Positions 56,515-56,726 of a stretch of 56,726 nt of DNA are shown here, one piece after another. Positions within the stretch are counted from its first letter, which is position 1. Each line of letters opens with the position of its first letter. The stretch is from Desulfocapsa sp. (GTDB taxonomy: Bacteria > Desulfobacterota > Desulfobulbia > Desulfobulbales > Desulfocapsaceae). The notes under the pieces are model-generated. The model was not told the DNA's origin. It did no database searches and saw nothing but the letters and a program-made list of their open reading frames with translations. The translations under genes and the position numbers were made by a program. The stretch lies in NCBI GenBank assembly GCA_013792135.1, contig VMSP01000080.1, forward strand, positions 1 through 56,726. Reading direction: 5' to 3'.

Positions 56515-56623
56515 TCACCATGAAACACGTTTTTGTTAAAGTCTTCATATCCGCGGAGGTAGGAATATTATTTACATAGACTCATTAATTCTACTTTGTC
56601 ACATTTGGATACAATATAACATC

Positions 56624-56652
56624 TTGAAATATTTAACATAATATGCTATTGT
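56624..56652 (+). promoter_or_regulatory. Sigma-70 promoter for the gene at the window end
   Basis: TTGAAA (56624-56629), 17 bases, TATTGT (56647-56652), 56 bases before the ATG at 56709. Both hexamers match consensus at four to five of six positions. Confidence 0.55.
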
Positions 56653-56708
56653 CTTTTGCAGAAACAGTAAGGAAAGCAAGTCTTCCATTCATTGCAAAAG
56701 AGGTAAAA

Positions 56709-56726
56709 ATGAGCCACATGCCAACC
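56709..56726 (+). CDS. Start of a gene cut by the window edge
   Basis: GAGGT lies five to six bases before ATG-AGC-CAC-ATG, giving M-S-H-M-P-T before the window ends. The promoter at 56624-56652 supports it. Product unknown. Confidence 0.5.

Overview
The window looks like chromosome from an anaerobic Desulfobacterota (former Deltaproteobacteria) bacterium, probably close to the Desulfobulbales. This is an inference. It rests on a UGA-containing thioredoxin-fold gene, a GGGtGRT protein paired with a NifU-like protein, acetate uptake and activation genes, the siroheme / CcsA / HemA order typical of that phylum, and the overall protein flavour. No 16S rRNA or sulfate-reduction gene is present to prove it. 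Coordinates of minus-strand genes include the stop codon.

Layout. 1-8.6 kb (all minus) is an acetate and branched-chain amino acid block: a sodium:solute symporter large subunit (broken at the window edge) with its DUF4212 small subunit, ketol-acid reductoisomerase, a DEDDh exonuclease, a cNMP/CBS/DUF294 signalling protein and acetyl-CoA synthetase. 8.8-19.6 kb holds a complete type I-C CRISPR-Cas locus, transcribed leftward: cas3, cas5, cas8c, cas7, a Bro-N/DinD-like gene, cas4, cas1, cas2, a leader and an array of 18 near-identical 32-base repeats plus a decayed terminal repeat. A WYL-domain regulator lies just upstream of cas3, separated by a hairpin and a palindromic element. 21.3-21.5 kb carries tRNA-Glu and tRNA-Lys with a near-consensus promoter and a terminator.

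21.8-30 kb: a short RdgC and a linked unknown gene, gatB, radC, hemW, an EI24 membrane protein, radA and a small membrane protein. 29.7-30.9 kb: a rhodanese/ferritin-like fusion overlapping an unrecognised upstream gene. That gene can be read as one 110-residue protein only if a UGA at codon 12 is decoded as selenocysteine (U-V-S-C motif, with a hairpin placed where a bacterial SECIS should be). 31-35 kb: an anchored unknown protein, a biotinyl-like protein next to a divergent biotin ligase, recO and a SurA-like chaperone. 35.8-41 kb: a TlpA-like thioredoxin, a small exported protein, a methyltransferase, and a tetrapyrrole/cytochrome c set (precorrin-2 dehydrogenase, ccsA, hemA, unknown gene). 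41-49 kb: tautomerase, ligA, AsmA, universal stress protein, Hsp33 and an EAL-HDOD protein. 49-55 kb (minus): GGGtGRT protein, NifU-like scaffold, a methyltransferase, an M16C peptidase and dtd. The window ends with an MFS transporter and the first codons of another gene.

Points of most interest: (1) the candidate selenoprotein translationally coupled to the rhodanese/ferritin-like protein; (2) a Bro-N/DinD-like gene embedded in the I-C operon, coupled to cas4 by a TAATG junction and carrying a 41-base near-perfect palindrome in its coding sequence; (3) a base-composition break at that gene, suggesting that the interference and adaptation modules have different histories; (4) several palindromic intergenic elements, including a 56-base element present twice.
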